From NCBI RefSeq assembly GCF_014647215.1, contig NZ_BMOT01000001.1, positions 806,001 to 870,000 of the forward strand: a stretch of DNA of 64,000 nucleotides. The letters run 5' to 3'. This stretch comes from Shewanella aestuarii (GTDB lineage: Bacteria; Pseudomonadota; Gammaproteobacteria; Enterobacterales; Shewanellaceae). A program made the translations under genes and the position numbers. Below the pieces are notes generated by a model that worked only from the letters and a program-made list of their open reading frames with translations, was not told the origin of the DNA and did not search any database. Below, piece after piece: positions 28,413 through 39,139 of the stretch. Every line of letters starts with the position of its first letter. Position 1 is the first letter of the stretch.

Positions 28413-30557
28413 TCATTTACAAATCCAGGGAGGAGACGTATTCCATAAATTAATCCAATCAGGAATTGAGCTTGCTGGCATAGGCCTTGCGATACCAAAA
28501 CCTTGTGCAAAATGACATCCCATCTTGAGCAATTGCCGACCATGCTCTTGAGTTTCAACCCCCTCTGCTATCACCAAACGACCGAAGGCCTTCGATAATT
28601 CAATAACACTTTTGACAATCGCCTGGTCGTCCATGTCATCTAACATGTCGATGACAAAGGATTGATCAATTTTTATAATATCGGTCTTGAGCTTCCTCAA
28701 ATAGCTTAAAGATGAAAATCCTGTACCAAAATCATCTAGCGAAAAACGTATTCCTAATTGCGTACATTGGCTAATAACCTCAGCGATGTGCTGAGTATCT
28801 TTAATAATACTGGATTCTAGAATTTCAAATTCAAGCTGATCCGATTGAAAACTTTTGTTAAGGAAAAATATTTCATTTAATTGATTAATAAAATCTTCAT
28901 GCTGAAGTTGTAGTGGACTTACATTGACACTGATTGGTATGAATATGCCTAAGCGTTGCCATTCATTATGTTGCTTTATTGCTTGGTCAATGACCCATTT
29001 ACCAAGCTCAATCCCTAGTGGTTCTTCTTCAATGTACGGTAAAAAACGAAATGGTGACAACAGACCTTCTGTCGGGTGTTGCCAGCGGATAAGAGCCTCT
29101 AAACCTATAATTTCATTAGTTTCCATATTAATTTTTGGTTGATAGAATAACAAAAATTCATTGTTATTAAATCCATTGCTTATATGTTCTAGCTCACGAT
29201 ATTGAAGTTTTATAGCGACATCATTTTCAAAGTCAAATTCATGAATACAATTCTTTCCCAGCTCTTTAGCCCTATACATTGCTTGATCAGCATGACGAAT
29301 AAGTATGTCTGAGTAACTATTGTCCTGCGGAAAATATGTAACACCAATACTTACAGTTACAAAAAGACGCTTATTTTCAATATTAAATTCCTCTGCGATG
29401 GAATAAAGTATTCGCTGTAATATCTCTCTTGCTTGATGATGACTGTCTAAATCATCAAGAATCAAAACAAACTCATCTCCACCAAATCTTGCAAGTGTAT
29501 CCCCATCACGTATTACAGTTTTAAACCTATTTGCAACAAGGCAAAGGAATTCATCACCTATATCATGGCCGTAAAGGTCATTGACCTCTTTAAAGCCATC
29601 CAAGTCTAAAAAGGCAATCGCTATTTGTTTGCAATTACGCTGCGCTTTGATAAGCGCTTGCTGCATTCGATCAGCTAACAAATTTCTGTTTGGCAAATAT
29701 GTGAGTGGATCATAATTTGCGGCAAACTTTAACTTATCGTTTAACTCTTTTAAAACCTGATTACTTTTTTCAAGTTTGCGTTGATCATTTTTTGCGTCGG
29801 TAATATCTTGAAATATGCCACTTAACTTTACAGCAACGCCATCTACATACGTAACATGACAGGTCGTTCTAACATCAATTATTCGTCCTTTAATCGTATA
29901 AGTTTCAAGCTCTAAGTCATACTCTTCACCACGTTGAATAGCAGCATCAAGTGCTGCTAAGAATATTTTTTTTGAGTCGGGTAATAAATAACTTGCTCCT
30001 ACATCAACGTTAGGAACAAATTCTTGCGGAGTTGTTTCATAAATTCGATAGGTCTCATCTGTCCAAATCAAGTTATTGTTATGTAAATTTAGTTGCCAAC
30101 CACCTAGCTTGCCTATTTCTTGAGACTCTCTCAATAACTCGGTTGTGGTAGCAAGCAACTCTTCTTGTCTCTTACGAAAGGTAATGTCTTGATGCATACC
30201 AATCATTCGTGTCGGTTTACCATCAACATCCCATGTAATAGCTTTGCCTGTAGACAATACCCAAACATAATGACCATTTTTATGTTTCAAACGAACTTCT
30301 AACTCACAAAGTTCACTTTGGCCTGAGCAATGATAATCAAAATTTTTAATCGCCTTGGGTAAATCATCTGGGTGTAATACATCTAGCCAAGTTTGGTAAT
30401 CAACAGGACTTAACTCCGATAATGTATACCCTATAATCTCAGCCCAACGTTCATTACAAACAAGACCATCATTTTCAACACGCCAATCCCAGACGCCAAC
30501 ATTAGTCGCATCCAAAACTAACTCATTAACCGCTTGGCTTATCGTATTTTTGTGCAT
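28413..30557 (-). CDS. PAS-PAS-GGDEF-EAL cyclic-di-GMP protein
   Basis: A 714-residue soluble signalling protein. Two PAS domains (about 15-135 and 145-260; ITFRKRQEEL and ITDAKNDQRKLE mark their ends) are followed by GGDEF (about 285-440) with an intact ARFGGDEF and an upstream RDGD that fits the inhibitory RxxD site, and EAL (about 455-705) with intact EALIRWQHP and the later motifs DDFGTGFSSL and AEGVET. Both enzyme halves look catalytically complete. No signal peptide or membrane helix, so it senses a cytoplasmic cue through PAS. Confidence 0.94.
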   Translation of the reverse strand: MHKNTISQAVNELVLDATNVGVWDWRVENDGLVCNERWAEIIGYTLSELSPVDYQTWLDVLHPDDLPKAIKNFDYHCSGQSELCELEVRLKHKNGHYVWVLSTGKAITWDVDGKPTRMIGMHQDITFRKRQEELLATTTELLRESQEIGKLGGWQLNLHNNNLIWTDETYRIYETTPQEFVPNVDVGASYLLPDSKKIFLAALDAAIQRGEEYDLELETYTIKGRIIDVRTTCHVTYVDGVAVKLSGIFQDITDAKNDQRKLEKSNQVLKELNDKLKFAANYDPLTYLPNRNLLADRMQQALIKAQRNCKQIAIAFLDLDGFKEVNDLYGHDIGDEFLCLVANRFKTVIRDGDTLARFGGDEFVLILDDLDSHHQAREILQRILYSIAEEFNIENKRLFVTVSIGVTYFPQDNSYSDILIRHADQAMYRAKELGKNCIHEFDFENDVAIKLQYRELEHISNGFNNNEFLLFYQPKINMETNEIIGLEALIRWQHPTEGLLSPFRFLPYIEEEPLGIELGKWVIDQAIKQHNEWQRLGIFIPISVNVSPLQLQHEDFINQLNEIFFLNKSFQSDQLEFEILESSIIKDTQHIAEVISQCTQLGIRFSLDDFGTGFSSLSYLRKLKTDIIKIDQSFVIDMLDDMDDQAIVKSVIELSKAFGRLVIAEGVETQEHGRQLLKMGCHFAQGFGIARPMPASSIPDWINLWNTSPPWICK

Positions 30558-31376
30558 GCCTTTATACTTTTTGGAAAAAAGTTATCGATTTAATCAGCTT
30601 CTGTAAATAAGAATTACTTTTTAAAATCATTCACAAAAGACTATTAATTAGTGCTGTTTTGATATTTCAATTTTAAAACAATCTTAACGAACAGAGACAC
30701 TTTAATATAAGGTAGGTTTGATTAAGTATCAAAGAGAATCACTTAATTAGTGAGCTTAAAAAATAGAAGTTTAGAAATGCGAAGGATTCAAAGCGGCTCT
30801 TTCTATTAATTTGAGTACGTCTGGCTGATATCTACAAACAAATTTGATTCATAATCAATCTCAAATAACAGAACTTAGCGCTAATAAAGCCGCAGATAAT
30901 GTTGACGAAGATTTTCGAAATTTTGTTGTTTTAAAATAATATGGTGCTGTGGCCATAAGAATTATTTCCTTTCACGCTAGAAGCAAATCCTGACATAAGC
31001 AGCATCCAGCTTTCAATAATTTATCTAAAAGCTTTTTGTAAAAAATAATCGACTTCTACGAGCTAAAAAGACCATCTAACCTCTATTATCCCCAAAAAAC
31101 TGCTTATTCACACTTCAATAAAAACACTAATAAACTGAATTTAAACATTTTATTCAAAAAAACTAATGACTTTAAGAAAATCACCTCCAGAAAGGTTGTA
31201 AAAATGTAAAGAATAAGTGCGTATTTTGGGTAATTTATATTGCCGAGCCAATACTGGTATGATAGGTTAACTGCATGACACAAAAACAAGCGTTATAACC
31301 CGATCAATAGAAAGATTCGTTACACCAAAAACAGTTGAACATGACATTAAAACTATAAAACTCAAAGAGGGAAGCT
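30558..31376. other. Upstream region of the TonB receptor
   Basis: 819 AT-rich bases with no believable gene. A minus-strand frame at 31104-31289 is Phe/Leu-rich with no ribosome site and looks like chance. The NanR-type operator at 31256-31270 is the only clear element. Confidence 0.6.
31256..31270 (+). promoter_or_regulatory. NanR-type operator before the TonB receptor
   Basis: GGTATG-ATA-GGTTAA, a GGTATA-like hexamer pair 3 bp apart. It covers a -10-like TATGAT (31258-31263) and lies 107 bp before the receptor gene. Confidence 0.6.
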
Positions 31377-34283
31377 ATGAACACCAATCAAAGAAAATTT
31401 AGCCGTACTGCGTTGTCATTATGTATTGCAGCTTTATTCAGCCCAACAGTGTTAGCCGCTGATGCAAATACTGAAACTGAACAAGCACCCAAAAGTGTTG
31501 AACGTATCGCTGTCACTGGCTCAAACATTTTTAAAGGTAGTGCTAACGTTTCATCATCTGCACCTATCACCGAAGTAGGTAAAGAGATGATAGAGGGCGT
31601 TGCGGCAATCTCTATTGGGGATGTGTTAAACAATATACCTTCTGTCACCTCTGCGATTAATGGTTCAAGTGACAACGTATCTCTTGGTGGTGCAGGCAGT
31701 AACGTTGGAGTCTCCACTACATCACTTCGTAATTTGGGTTCTGCGCGTACTTTAGTTTTAGTTAATGGTCGTCGTTATGTCTCAGGTGTTTCTGCTAATA
31801 CTGGATACGGTGTTGACTTAAACTCAATCCCGACAGCAATTATTGAACGTGTTGATGTATTAACAGGTGGTCAATCTGCAATTTACGGTTCAGATGCCAT
31901 TGCAGGTGTGATTAACATTATCACCAAAAGAAATTTTGATGGTGCTGAAATCAATGCTTTCGCTGCGGATTCATCCGAAGGTGGTGCAGAGCGACAAAAT
32001 ATTGATTTTACCTACGGTAAAAACTTTGATTCAGGAAATGCTTGGGTTTCAGCTGGATATGCTAATCAAGAAGTGTTGAATTCTTCAGCAAGAGACTTCT
32101 CTCGATATGAAATGCGCTTTGTTGATACTAATGGTGATGGCATTAGAGATACGATCGCAAGACGAGATGGACCAGGGCACGTTGATGGTGCTTTACTTGG
32201 TTATGGCGATTTAAAAATTTTTGGAAATGGCGATCCATTTAACACCAATCAACCATTATTAGATAGTAATTACCAACCTACCAGTGATTCAGACTGGGAT
32301 AATCAGCACTCAAATCGGACATTAGTTTTACCATATCAACGATTCAACATAGCTTCAGGGATCTCTTTCGACTTATCTGACAAATCATCATTAGAAGTTG
32401 AATTAAACTACGCACAAACACAAGCTAGCGTGAACTTAGAAGAAGCACCAATAGATGTTGTTAATAATGTATTCAGAAAAGGCAATGGCGGCACAACCGG
32501 AATAGATGTTGCCAATAGTCCATATTTTGTAGGCAGTAGTGCCGGCCAACAACTTCTAGCGGCGATGGGGTCTAATACATCTCTAGATGGCGTCACCACA
32601 AATAGACGTACCTTTGAATTTGGTAATCGTCTAACTGATAACCAGCGCGATACTTTTCGCGTAGCCAGTAACTATACTTACTTTTTAGATAATGGTATGG
32701 ATTGGCAAACGGGCGTAACTTACGGCATAACCTCACAGACACAGCAAAACAGTGGTGATTTTAGTATCCCTAATATGCAGCAAGCATTGACTATTGAAGA
32801 AGATGGTAACGGCGGGTACCAATGTGCTGATGTAATTGCTAGAACGTATGGCTGTGTACCAGTAAACCCATTTGGAACAACTGATAGCTTAGCTGGTCAA
32901 GCGGGTATCACTGGTTTTTCAGAAGAAGCGCTTAAATACCTTGCTGTAAACACAGGACAAACAGGAAAGGTTGAACAATTTGTCGTTAACAGTGTTGTTT
33001 CTGGCGAATTAGATTTTACGTTAGGGCATGACAACTTAGGTTTCGCTGCAGGTGTTGAATACCGCAAAGAGTCTGCCGTTGAAAACCCAGATAGTTTCCG
33101 CCAATTAGGTATTACCCGTGAAGGCCCTGTCCAACCAATCGATGGCAGTTTTGATGTCGCTGAAGTATTTGGTGAGCTCTATGTCCCGGTTGCTGATTGG
33201 CTTAATCTTAGTTTGGCGGCTCGATTTGGTGATTATTCAACCATAGGCACAACCTCAACTTACCGTTTAGGTATTGATGCTCCTATCCATGATATGTTCC
33301 GTATCCGTGCAAGCCAGTCAAGCTCAGTTCGCGCTCCAAATATCAATGATATTTTCTCAACGGGCACTACCAGCGTCGCCAACCCAACAATCGATGTCTG
33401 TAATGGAACTTCAAATAGTGGCACCTCTAATACTGATATAAATTGTACTTCTATTTCGGCTATTTCTGATCGCATGGATACCGATGCAAACGGCCAATAC
33501 ATCTTAGTCGGTTCTGAGACAAATAATACCTTAGTGTCTCAAAGTGGCTCTCCTGATTTAAAAGCAGAAACTGCAGATTCATTAACACTCGGATTTGTGT
33601 TAACTCCGCTAGATAACTTATCCGTTTCAGTCGATTATTATGGTATCGAAATTGAAGATGGCATTACAACTATCACTCCAGATACTATGGTGAAACGTTG
33701 TTACGATGTTGATCCATCACAATTTGATCCAACCTGTGGAGGTCGAGTACTCAGAGATGTGCAAGATGGTCCGATCCTAAATATTTATTCAACTTCAATT
33801 AATGCCAATACTATTTCAACGAGCGGTGTTGATTTAGAAGTGGCATATTATCTCGACAACCTGACCGTAAACCTTATTGCTAACTATCTAGCTGAATATG
33901 AAATTGATACGCTTTCAGGCCCAATCGATAACTTAGGAACCACATTATTCCCGGAATATCGATATACAATAAATGCTTCATATGACATTACTGAAGACTT
34001 TAACTTGTTTGCACAAATGACATATCGTGCTGAAACAAAAGGAGTACTAGGTGAAACGACATTATCTGATGATCTAAACACCATGGATGCTGTTTACTAT
34101 GCTGACGTGAGAGCAAGTTACCAAATTAATGACGCTGTAAATGTGTATATTGGTTCAAATAACTTATTCGATCAGCAACCGGATATTCAGGCAACCAGTG
34201 CTGCGGTAGGAACCAATACCACACCTCAAGCTTATGATGTTATTGGTCGCCAACTCTTTGCTGGTGTTAAGATGAAATTCTAA
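31377..34283 (+). CDS. TonB-dependent receptor, likely sialic acid/sialoside uptake
   Basis: Outer-membrane receptor of 968 aa. A signal peptide ends near VLA (residue 27); VERIAVTGSNI (about 41-51) is the TonB-box/plug start, the plug has SLRNLGSARTLVLVNGRRYV, and the barrel ends in the terminal aromatic GVKMKF. The plug style is that of NagP-type sugar receptors of Shewanella. A role in sialic-acid import is inferred from the NanR-type operator upstream and the following nanM. AGAGGGA precedes the ATG. Confidence 0.92.
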   Translation: MNTNQRKFSRTALSLCIAALFSPTVLAADANTETEQAPKSVERIAVTGSNIFKGSANVSSSAPITEVGKEMIEGVAAISIGDVLNNIPSVTSAINGSSDNVSLGGAGSNVGVSTTSLRNLGSARTLVLVNGRRYVSGVSANTGYGVDLNSIPTAIIERVDVLTGGQSAIYGSDAIAGVINIITKRNFDGAEINAFAADSSEGGAERQNIDFTYGKNFDSGNAWVSAGYANQEVLNSSARDFSRYEMRFVDTNGDGIRDTIARRDGPGHVDGALLGYGDLKIFGNGDPFNTNQPLLDSNYQPTSDSDWDNQHSNRTLVLPYQRFNIASGISFDLSDKSSLEVELNYAQTQASVNLEEAPIDVVNNVFRKGNGGTTGIDVANSPYFVGSSAGQQLLAAMGSNTSLDGVTTNRRTFEFGNRLTDNQRDTFRVASNYTYFLDNGMDWQTGVTYGITSQTQQNSGDFSIPNMQQALTIEEDGNGGYQCADVIARTYGCVPVNPFGTTDSLAGQAGITGFSEEALKYLAVNTGQTGKVEQFVVNSVVSGELDFTLGHDNLGFAAGVEYRKESAVENPDSFRQLGITREGPVQPIDGSFDVAEVFGELYVPVADWLNLSLAARFGDYSTIGTTSTYRLGIDAPIHDMFRIRASQSSSVRAPNINDIFSTGTTSVANPTIDVCNGTSNSGTSNTDINCTSISAISDRMDTDANGQYILVGSETNNTLVSQSGSPDLKAETADSLTLGFVLTPLDNLSVSVDYYGIEIEDGITTITPDTMVKRCYDVDPSQFDPTCGGRVLRDVQDGPILNIYSTSINANTISTSGVDLEVAYYLDNLTVNLIANYLAEYEIDTLSGPIDNLGTTLFPEYRYTINASYDITEDFNLFAQMTYRAETKGVLGETTLSDDLNTMDAVYYADVRASYQINDAVNVYIGSNNLFDQQPDIQATSAAVGTNTTPQAYDVIGRQLFAGVKMKF

Positions 34284-34344
34284 TCACTAGCAACCTGCTC
34301 GTTAGTAGCCGAAACATGCTTGGCACGTCAATTTGAGTGCCTTA

Positions 34345-34378
34345 AAAACCTAATCAAAACTGATTAGGTTTTCTTTTT
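34345..34378 (+). terminator. Hairpin between the TonB receptor and nanM
   Basis: A 12-bp stem AAAACCTAATCA / TGATTAGGTTTT with loop AAAC is followed by CTTTTT. nanM starts 22 bp later without a clear promoter of its own, so this is probably a partial terminator that lowers nanM expression relative to the receptor. Confidence 0.8.
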
Positions 34379-34400
34379 AATGACCACCTAGGAGAGTATC

Positions 34401-35618
34401 TTGAAACTGACTAAGTTGCTGCTTTTATTAATCTCATCGGTATTGTTAGCCTTTAATACCTCTGCTAATGATACCCATGCTACTGCTCACGTGGATTATA
34501 TTCTTCAACATGATTCATCATTAGGAAAAATTTCACCTATATCATGGGTAAAGGTAGGCCAACTCCCAAATCCAGATAACTTTGTTACATCTATTGGTAT
34601 TTCAGGCGCATATAGTGGTTTTATAGGTAATTATCTCATCGTGGCAGGTGGTGCAAACTTTCCTAATGGACATCCATTTTTTGAACAGGGAAAAAAACAA
34701 TTTTATAGTGATATTTTTGTCTTCGATACCCAAAATGATAGCGTTAATTTAGTGGCTCACGGGCATTTGCCGATTAAAGCAGGACATGGGGCAACCTTGG
34801 TTGTAGATAACAGCCTGTACTTGATCGGAGGTAAAAACAATAATCAAGCATATGATTCAATTATAAAATTAACTTTAGATTTAAATAATAACCCCACCAC
34901 AGACGTAGTCGATCATTTACCCTTTACATGGCATTCAGGAGCCGCGGCTTGGCAAAACGGCAACATCTATATCTTTGCCGGAGAGCAAGATGGAAAGGTG
35001 AATAACCAAGTCTGTCAGTATTCGCTAGCCAGTCAATCGTGCGTCAATAGCGAAATAATACCTGCCGTACCTGGTGCTAACCGTACGGATTTTCCAGCTA
35101 TTCATCATCAAGGTAAATTTTACATTTTTGGCGGTTTAAATTTGTTAGCCGGTAAAGACAATTATGTGCTCACCGATGCCTATGCGTTTAATTTTGATAA
35201 CCAATCTTGGACAACTCTGGCACCGATCACTTTTAACAAACAGCCTTTTTCGGTCACCGGTGGCGGTGCAGCTGTGATGAGTAATGATCAATTAGTGTTA
35301 CTGGGAGGGGTCAATCGCACAATTTTTAATGAGGCAATCTTTCAATTAAGTACACAAAAAAATGACGCTTTAGCTGTATTTAAACAGCAATATTTCAGCC
35401 TAAGCGAGCAAGACATTAATTTTAGTCGTCAACAGATGATTTATCATATTAACCAAAATGAGTGGTCTGCACTAAGTGATAAAGTACCCTTTTCTGGCGG
35501 TGCGGGCCCACTAACAATCGCTCAGCAAGGAAATAAAATCTATTGGATTTCAGGAGAAATTAAACCGGTTATCAGAACCCCAAACATCTATCAAGGAACA
35601 ATATTATCAAATCAGTAA
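34401..35618 (+). CDS. nanM: Periplasmic sialic acid mutarotase (cyclically permuted kelch, NanM type)
   Basis: A 405-residue kelch beta-propeller with a signal peptide (about 1-23, ending near TSA). The region ISGAYSGFIGNYLIVAGGAN (about 71-90) marks the cyclically permuted mutarotase group. NanM converts alpha to beta N-acetylneuraminate in the periplasm. The start is an unusual TTG at 34401, chosen because AGGAGA is 6 bp before it and no ATG fits the signal peptide. It follows the TonB receptor in the same direction. Confidence 0.85.
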   Translation: MKLTKLLLLLISSVLLAFNTSANDTHATAHVDYILQHDSSLGKISPISWVKVGQLPNPDNFVTSIGISGAYSGFIGNYLIVAGGANFPNGHPFFEQGKKQFYSDIFVFDTQNDSVNLVAHGHLPIKAGHGATLVVDNSLYLIGGKNNNQAYDSIIKLTLDLNNNPTTDVVDHLPFTWHSGAAAWQNGNIYIFAGEQDGKVNNQVCQYSLASQSCVNSEIIPAVPGANRTDFPAIHHQGKFYIFGGLNLLAGKDNYVLTDAYAFNFDNQSWTTLAPITFNKQPFSVTGGGAAVMSNDQLVLLGGVNRTIFNEAIFQLSTQKNDALAVFKQQYFSLSEQDINFSRQQMIYHINQNEWSALSDKVPFSGGAGPLTIAQQGNKIYWISGEIKPVIRTPNIYQGTILSNQ

Positions 35619-36156
35619 ATTAAAGTAGCCATAAGTTAACAAGTTATCAGAAATTACAAAAGGTAATTAAGGTGGGACTATCACTAACCCAGTGACGCAA
35701 AACCTCCTTGCTCTAAAATCAGCAGATCATGTTCTGAAGATCAAACCATAATAAGCGCAAAATCAAATATAACATTAATTATCAGAACTTGATTGCCCCC
35801 TAATTTTTAGCATCCACCATTATTCAATAGAGTTAAACAAAGCAAACCCCAATCACGCAGTTACCCTATCACACCAAAAATAGCTTGTGAATTATTTGTT
35901 AACATGCTCTTATTGTGTGGTATGACAGGTAAATACATTACAGCTTAACTGGATCAGAATAGTTTTAGTTAAGCTAGACAAACAATCGTAGCAATTCGCT
36001 ATATGGAAGGTGTCAGGGTTGTCGATAACGTGGATCATTCTCTATTAGCAAGAGAGCAGTTAATTAACGTAAGTAAACAGCACCTTTTATTTGAATAACA
36101 ACATTGTTGATATTCAAACAAAGCACATTAATTTTAATAAAATGGTGAAATTTATT
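35619..36156. other. Spacer with sialidase promoter
   Basis: 538 bp between nanM and the sialidase. It contains the sialidase promoter/operator near 35899-35933 and a leader of about 220 nt. No gene seen. Confidence 0.6.
35899..35933 (+). promoter_or_regulatory. Sialidase promoter with NanR-type operator
   Basis: TTAACA (35899-35904) and TATGAC (35921-35926) are 16 bp apart. The operator GGTATG-ACA-GGTAAA (35919-35933) covers the -10 box, the layout expected for repression by NanR. Confidence 0.65.
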
Positions 36157-39015
36157 ATGCAAAAAATAAGTCAACTGCTTTTCATGTTTATGACTTCATG
36201 CACCTTGGCATTAAGCAGCGGATATGAAAATTATGCTGAAGCAAATACCCTAGTTGCAAGCTTCGACGCAAGTAATTCTAGCAGTCCAAGTGCACAAGGT
36301 TGGAACAACTTTACCAACGGACAAGCTACAGGTTCCATAGCACAAGACCTAGGCACGCCTAGCTGGAAAGCTAACGGAATTTCAGGCCGAGCTCAGTGGA
36401 ACGTCATACCAACCGCAGCGATTAATAGTCAAGCGAATACCCATGGCTGGACAATGACATGGCGAAGTCGTATAGAGTCAGGGGCTTATATCACTGATTA
36501 CTATTCAAATGGTGAGAAACGTTTTCTGCCCATATTAAGCATTAACGAGAGCGGTGATTTAGTAGTATCTCTTGCCGGTGCTGGTACATATACACTTATT
36601 ACAGCTTCAGGCTCTGACTCATATCACGACTATGCGATTGAATTTAATGCTAACACACAGTTAGCAACCTTTAGCTTTGATGGTGTTGTTATTGAATCTG
36701 ATTGGATTGGTGAAAGCAGCAATCAAAATATGATTGCGTGGGGTAATGGTTCATCAAATATTAATAGCGTGGCCTATTATAAAAATGTGGCATTTACTAC
36801 CTTAGGTTTAAACTCTCCAGCCGAAGCTCAATTGGTTGCTCAATGGAATACAACTGAAGTAGTGTTTGATGGTTCTAGCCAATATTTAACAATTGATAAC
36901 GATTTAGCTGCTGTGCAACACTTATCTCAAGGTAGTATTTTCACTCAATTTAAAGCAACTGACACGACTGCAACACTTTTTAGCGCATCAAGTTCTGTAG
37001 ATGGTTCGAGTGAGTTTGCTGTACTCATCAATACTGATGGCACATTACGAGTCCATGCCCGAGAAAATGGCAGCTTCATTAATGATTCAAAAACAACGAT
37101 CATATATAACAATAATCAAGAACATAAAGCCTTGATTATGGTCAACAATGAGGGGACTAAAATTTATGTAGATGGTCATTTAGCATACACAGGGAATGCA
37201 ACTCATTTTTTGAGTGCAGTCACACAACTAGACAGTATGAATATAGGACGAAACTACGACAGCAGCGGTGGACAATGGTATTTCAAAGGCAGCATCTATA
37301 ACACCCGCATTTATGACAACGTAATGACGGCAAAACAGGCTGAAGACTTAACAAGGCTATCGACGATTGTCGCTAGGTTTGATAACAAACAGCATACAGA
37401 TCCTATAAATGCTGGCTGGATAAATGATAGTTCAGGATCTGCCAGCGGCAACTTAATCACAGAACAAGATCAACCAGTTTGGCAGGCTAACGGTACTGGC
37501 GGACGTGCCGAATGGGAAGTCCAACCGAGTGCTCAAATTAATCATGACGCTAATTCCCTAGGCTGGAAAATGACTACCATAAGCCGTGTGGTATCAGGAG
37601 GAGCGATCTCAGACTACTATGCCAATGGGACTAGACGTTTTTTAGCTTTATTAAGTATTAATGCAAACGGCGATTTAGTCGCAAACCTAGAGGGGGGTAG
37701 TAGTCATACCTTAGTTATGTCTACAGGTGCCGAGCAATACCATACCTATGAAATGATTTACGATGCGCAATCAGGCTTAGCCACATTCAGTTTTGATGGA
37801 ATCGCAATTGAAACATGGGCTGGTAAGGCTAGCAGTCAAAATGTAATAGTATGGGGAAATGGCTCATCTGGGACTAATGGCATTGCCAATTATCGCCATG
37901 TTAGCTTTGAGACCTTCGGAAGTACACCGCCTATCTTTGAAAGTATTGTGTTTCAGGGCGGCCAAGAAGGTGTTGATGGTATGAGTAACTACCGCATCCC
38001 TTCCATACTGCAGTCTGCAAATAATACCTTACTCGCATTTATAGAAGGTCGTCCCAATGGTGCCGACCCTGGCCAAGCAGGACAAATTAATATTTCATTA
38101 AAACGTTCTATTGATATGGGCCGTACTTGGTTACCCGTACAAATTATTCATCAAAATCCCTTATATGACTATTCAGACCCTCGTCCATTTGTTGATAAAG
38201 CAACCAATACTGTATACGTATTTTATGTTCAATGGCCTGATTTATGCGCCCAAAATGGTAACTGCGTGGGTCCAAACGATGAGAACTACCTACTCTATCG
38301 TAAGAGTACAGACAATGGTTTAACATGGTCGGATGCAGTAGATGTTACATCTCAAGTCAAAGAGTCAACTTGGCGATCAATTAATCCAGGACCTGGGCAA
38401 GGTATTCAGTTGCAATGGCAAACCCAAGCGCAAGGAAACCACAACGACAGAATGATCTTTCCAGCCATTATCCGTGCAGGAAATAGTAATTTCTATGTGG
38501 CAACGGTATTCAGTGATGATGGTGGTATAAGTTGGCAAAAAGGACAATTTACACCCGTATCAGGCCCAACTGAAGCTGATATGGTGGAGCTTACTGATGG
38601 TACACTCTTGTTATCAGCTCGAAATGATGGCAGTGCTGCAGGAACTCGATATCACTTTTTAAGCAGCGACGCAGGTATTACATGGACCCAAACCAGCCAC
38701 GACTTAGTGATATCAAAGGTTGATATTGGTTTAACTCGCTATTCCGCTGTTCGTTCTGGCGATACAGAAGACCGAATCATTGTGTCGGCACCCATAGGCA
38801 CATCATCTGGCCCAAGCCGCAATAACTTAGGGATCTGGTCCAGTCTCGATGAAGGACAGACGTTTGGCACTCCCTACCAACTAGTATATGGCATAAGCGC
38901 CTACTCAGATATTGTAAGGCTTCATGATGGTTCAATCGGAATTATCTACGAAGCTACAGGGAGTACTTTATTGAAGTATATAAATTTCGAACTGGCTGTC
39001 ACTCAGCCTAAATAG
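36157..39015 (+). CDS. Secreted multidomain sialidase (GH33)
   Basis: Exo-sialidase releasing terminal sialic acids, 952 aa from ATG 36157. The frame is open from a TTG at 36091 and an ATG at 36142, but 36157 has GGTGA before it and gives a proper signal peptide (MQKISQLLFMFM...). TSC near residue 12-14 could be a weak lipobox. Domain order: module A (about 32-222), LamG-like lectin (about 228-398), a second copy of module A (about 404-589), then the six-blade propeller with the Arg motif YRIPSIL (about 612) and five Asp boxes (near 651, 717, 787, 836 and 896, such as STDNGLTW). The operator upstream ties it to NanR. Confidence 0.93.
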   Translation: MQKISQLLFMFMTSCTLALSSGYENYAEANTLVASFDASNSSSPSAQGWNNFTNGQATGSIAQDLGTPSWKANGISGRAQWNVIPTAAINSQANTHGWTMTWRSRIESGAYITDYYSNGEKRFLPILSINESGDLVVSLAGAGTYTLITASGSDSYHDYAIEFNANTQLATFSFDGVVIESDWIGESSNQNMIAWGNGSSNINSVAYYKNVAFTTLGLNSPAEAQLVAQWNTTEVVFDGSSQYLTIDNDLAAVQHLSQGSIFTQFKATDTTATLFSASSSVDGSSEFAVLINTDGTLRVHARENGSFINDSKTTIIYNNNQEHKALIMVNNEGTKIYVDGHLAYTGNATHFLSAVTQLDSMNIGRNYDSSGGQWYFKGSIYNTRIYDNVMTAKQAEDLTRLSTIVARFDNKQHTDPINAGWINDSSGSASGNLITEQDQPVWQANGTGGRAEWEVQPSAQINHDANSLGWKMTTISRVVSGGAISDYYANGTRRFLALLSINANGDLVANLEGGSSHTLVMSTGAEQYHTYEMIYDAQSGLATFSFDGIAIETWAGKASSQNVIVWGNGSSGTNGIANYRHVSFETFGSTPPIFESIVFQGGQEGVDGMSNYRIPSILQSANNTLLAFIEGRPNGADPGQAGQINISLKRSIDMGRTWLPVQIIHQNPLYDYSDPRPFVDKATNTVYVFYVQWPDLCAQNGNCVGPNDENYLLYRKSTDNGLTWSDAVDVTSQVKESTWRSINPGPGQGIQLQWQTQAQGNHNDRMIFPAIIRAGNSNFYVATVFSDDGGISWQKGQFTPVSGPTEADMVELTDGTLLLSARNDGSAAGTRYHFLSSDAGITWTQTSHDLVISKVDIGLTRYSAVRSGDTEDRIIVSAPIGTSSGPSRNNLGIWSSLDEGQTFGTPYQLVYGISAYSDIVRLHDGSIGIIYEATGSTLLKYINFELAVTQPK

Positions 39016-39036
39016 CGCTATTTTTAATCGAATAAA

Positions 39037-39071
39037 AAGACTTATTGGTAATCACACAACCAATAAGTCTT
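39037..39071. terminator. Terminator between sialidase and the alpha/beta hydrolase
   Basis: A perfect 13-bp stem AAGACTTATTGGT / ACCAATAAGTCTT with a 9-base loop. On the minus strand it is followed by TTTTT, so it ends the hydrolase transcript well; it may also stop sialidase transcription. Confidence 0.8.
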
Positions 39072-39139
39072 ATATCGATGATGTAAAAAATGAAACCTAT
39101 CGCATTAAATAGTCTTATTTTGTTCCCTAAGATCCTCAG

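Noticed and set aside
31104..31289. Minus-strand frame before the TonB receptor
   Set aside because: Phe/Leu-rich, no ribosome site, crosses the NanR operator; looks like chance in AT-rich DNA.
36091..36156. Longer N-terminus of the sialidase from TTG 36091
   Set aside because: It would bury the signal peptide behind 22 polar residues and has no ribosome site; ATG 36157 is better.
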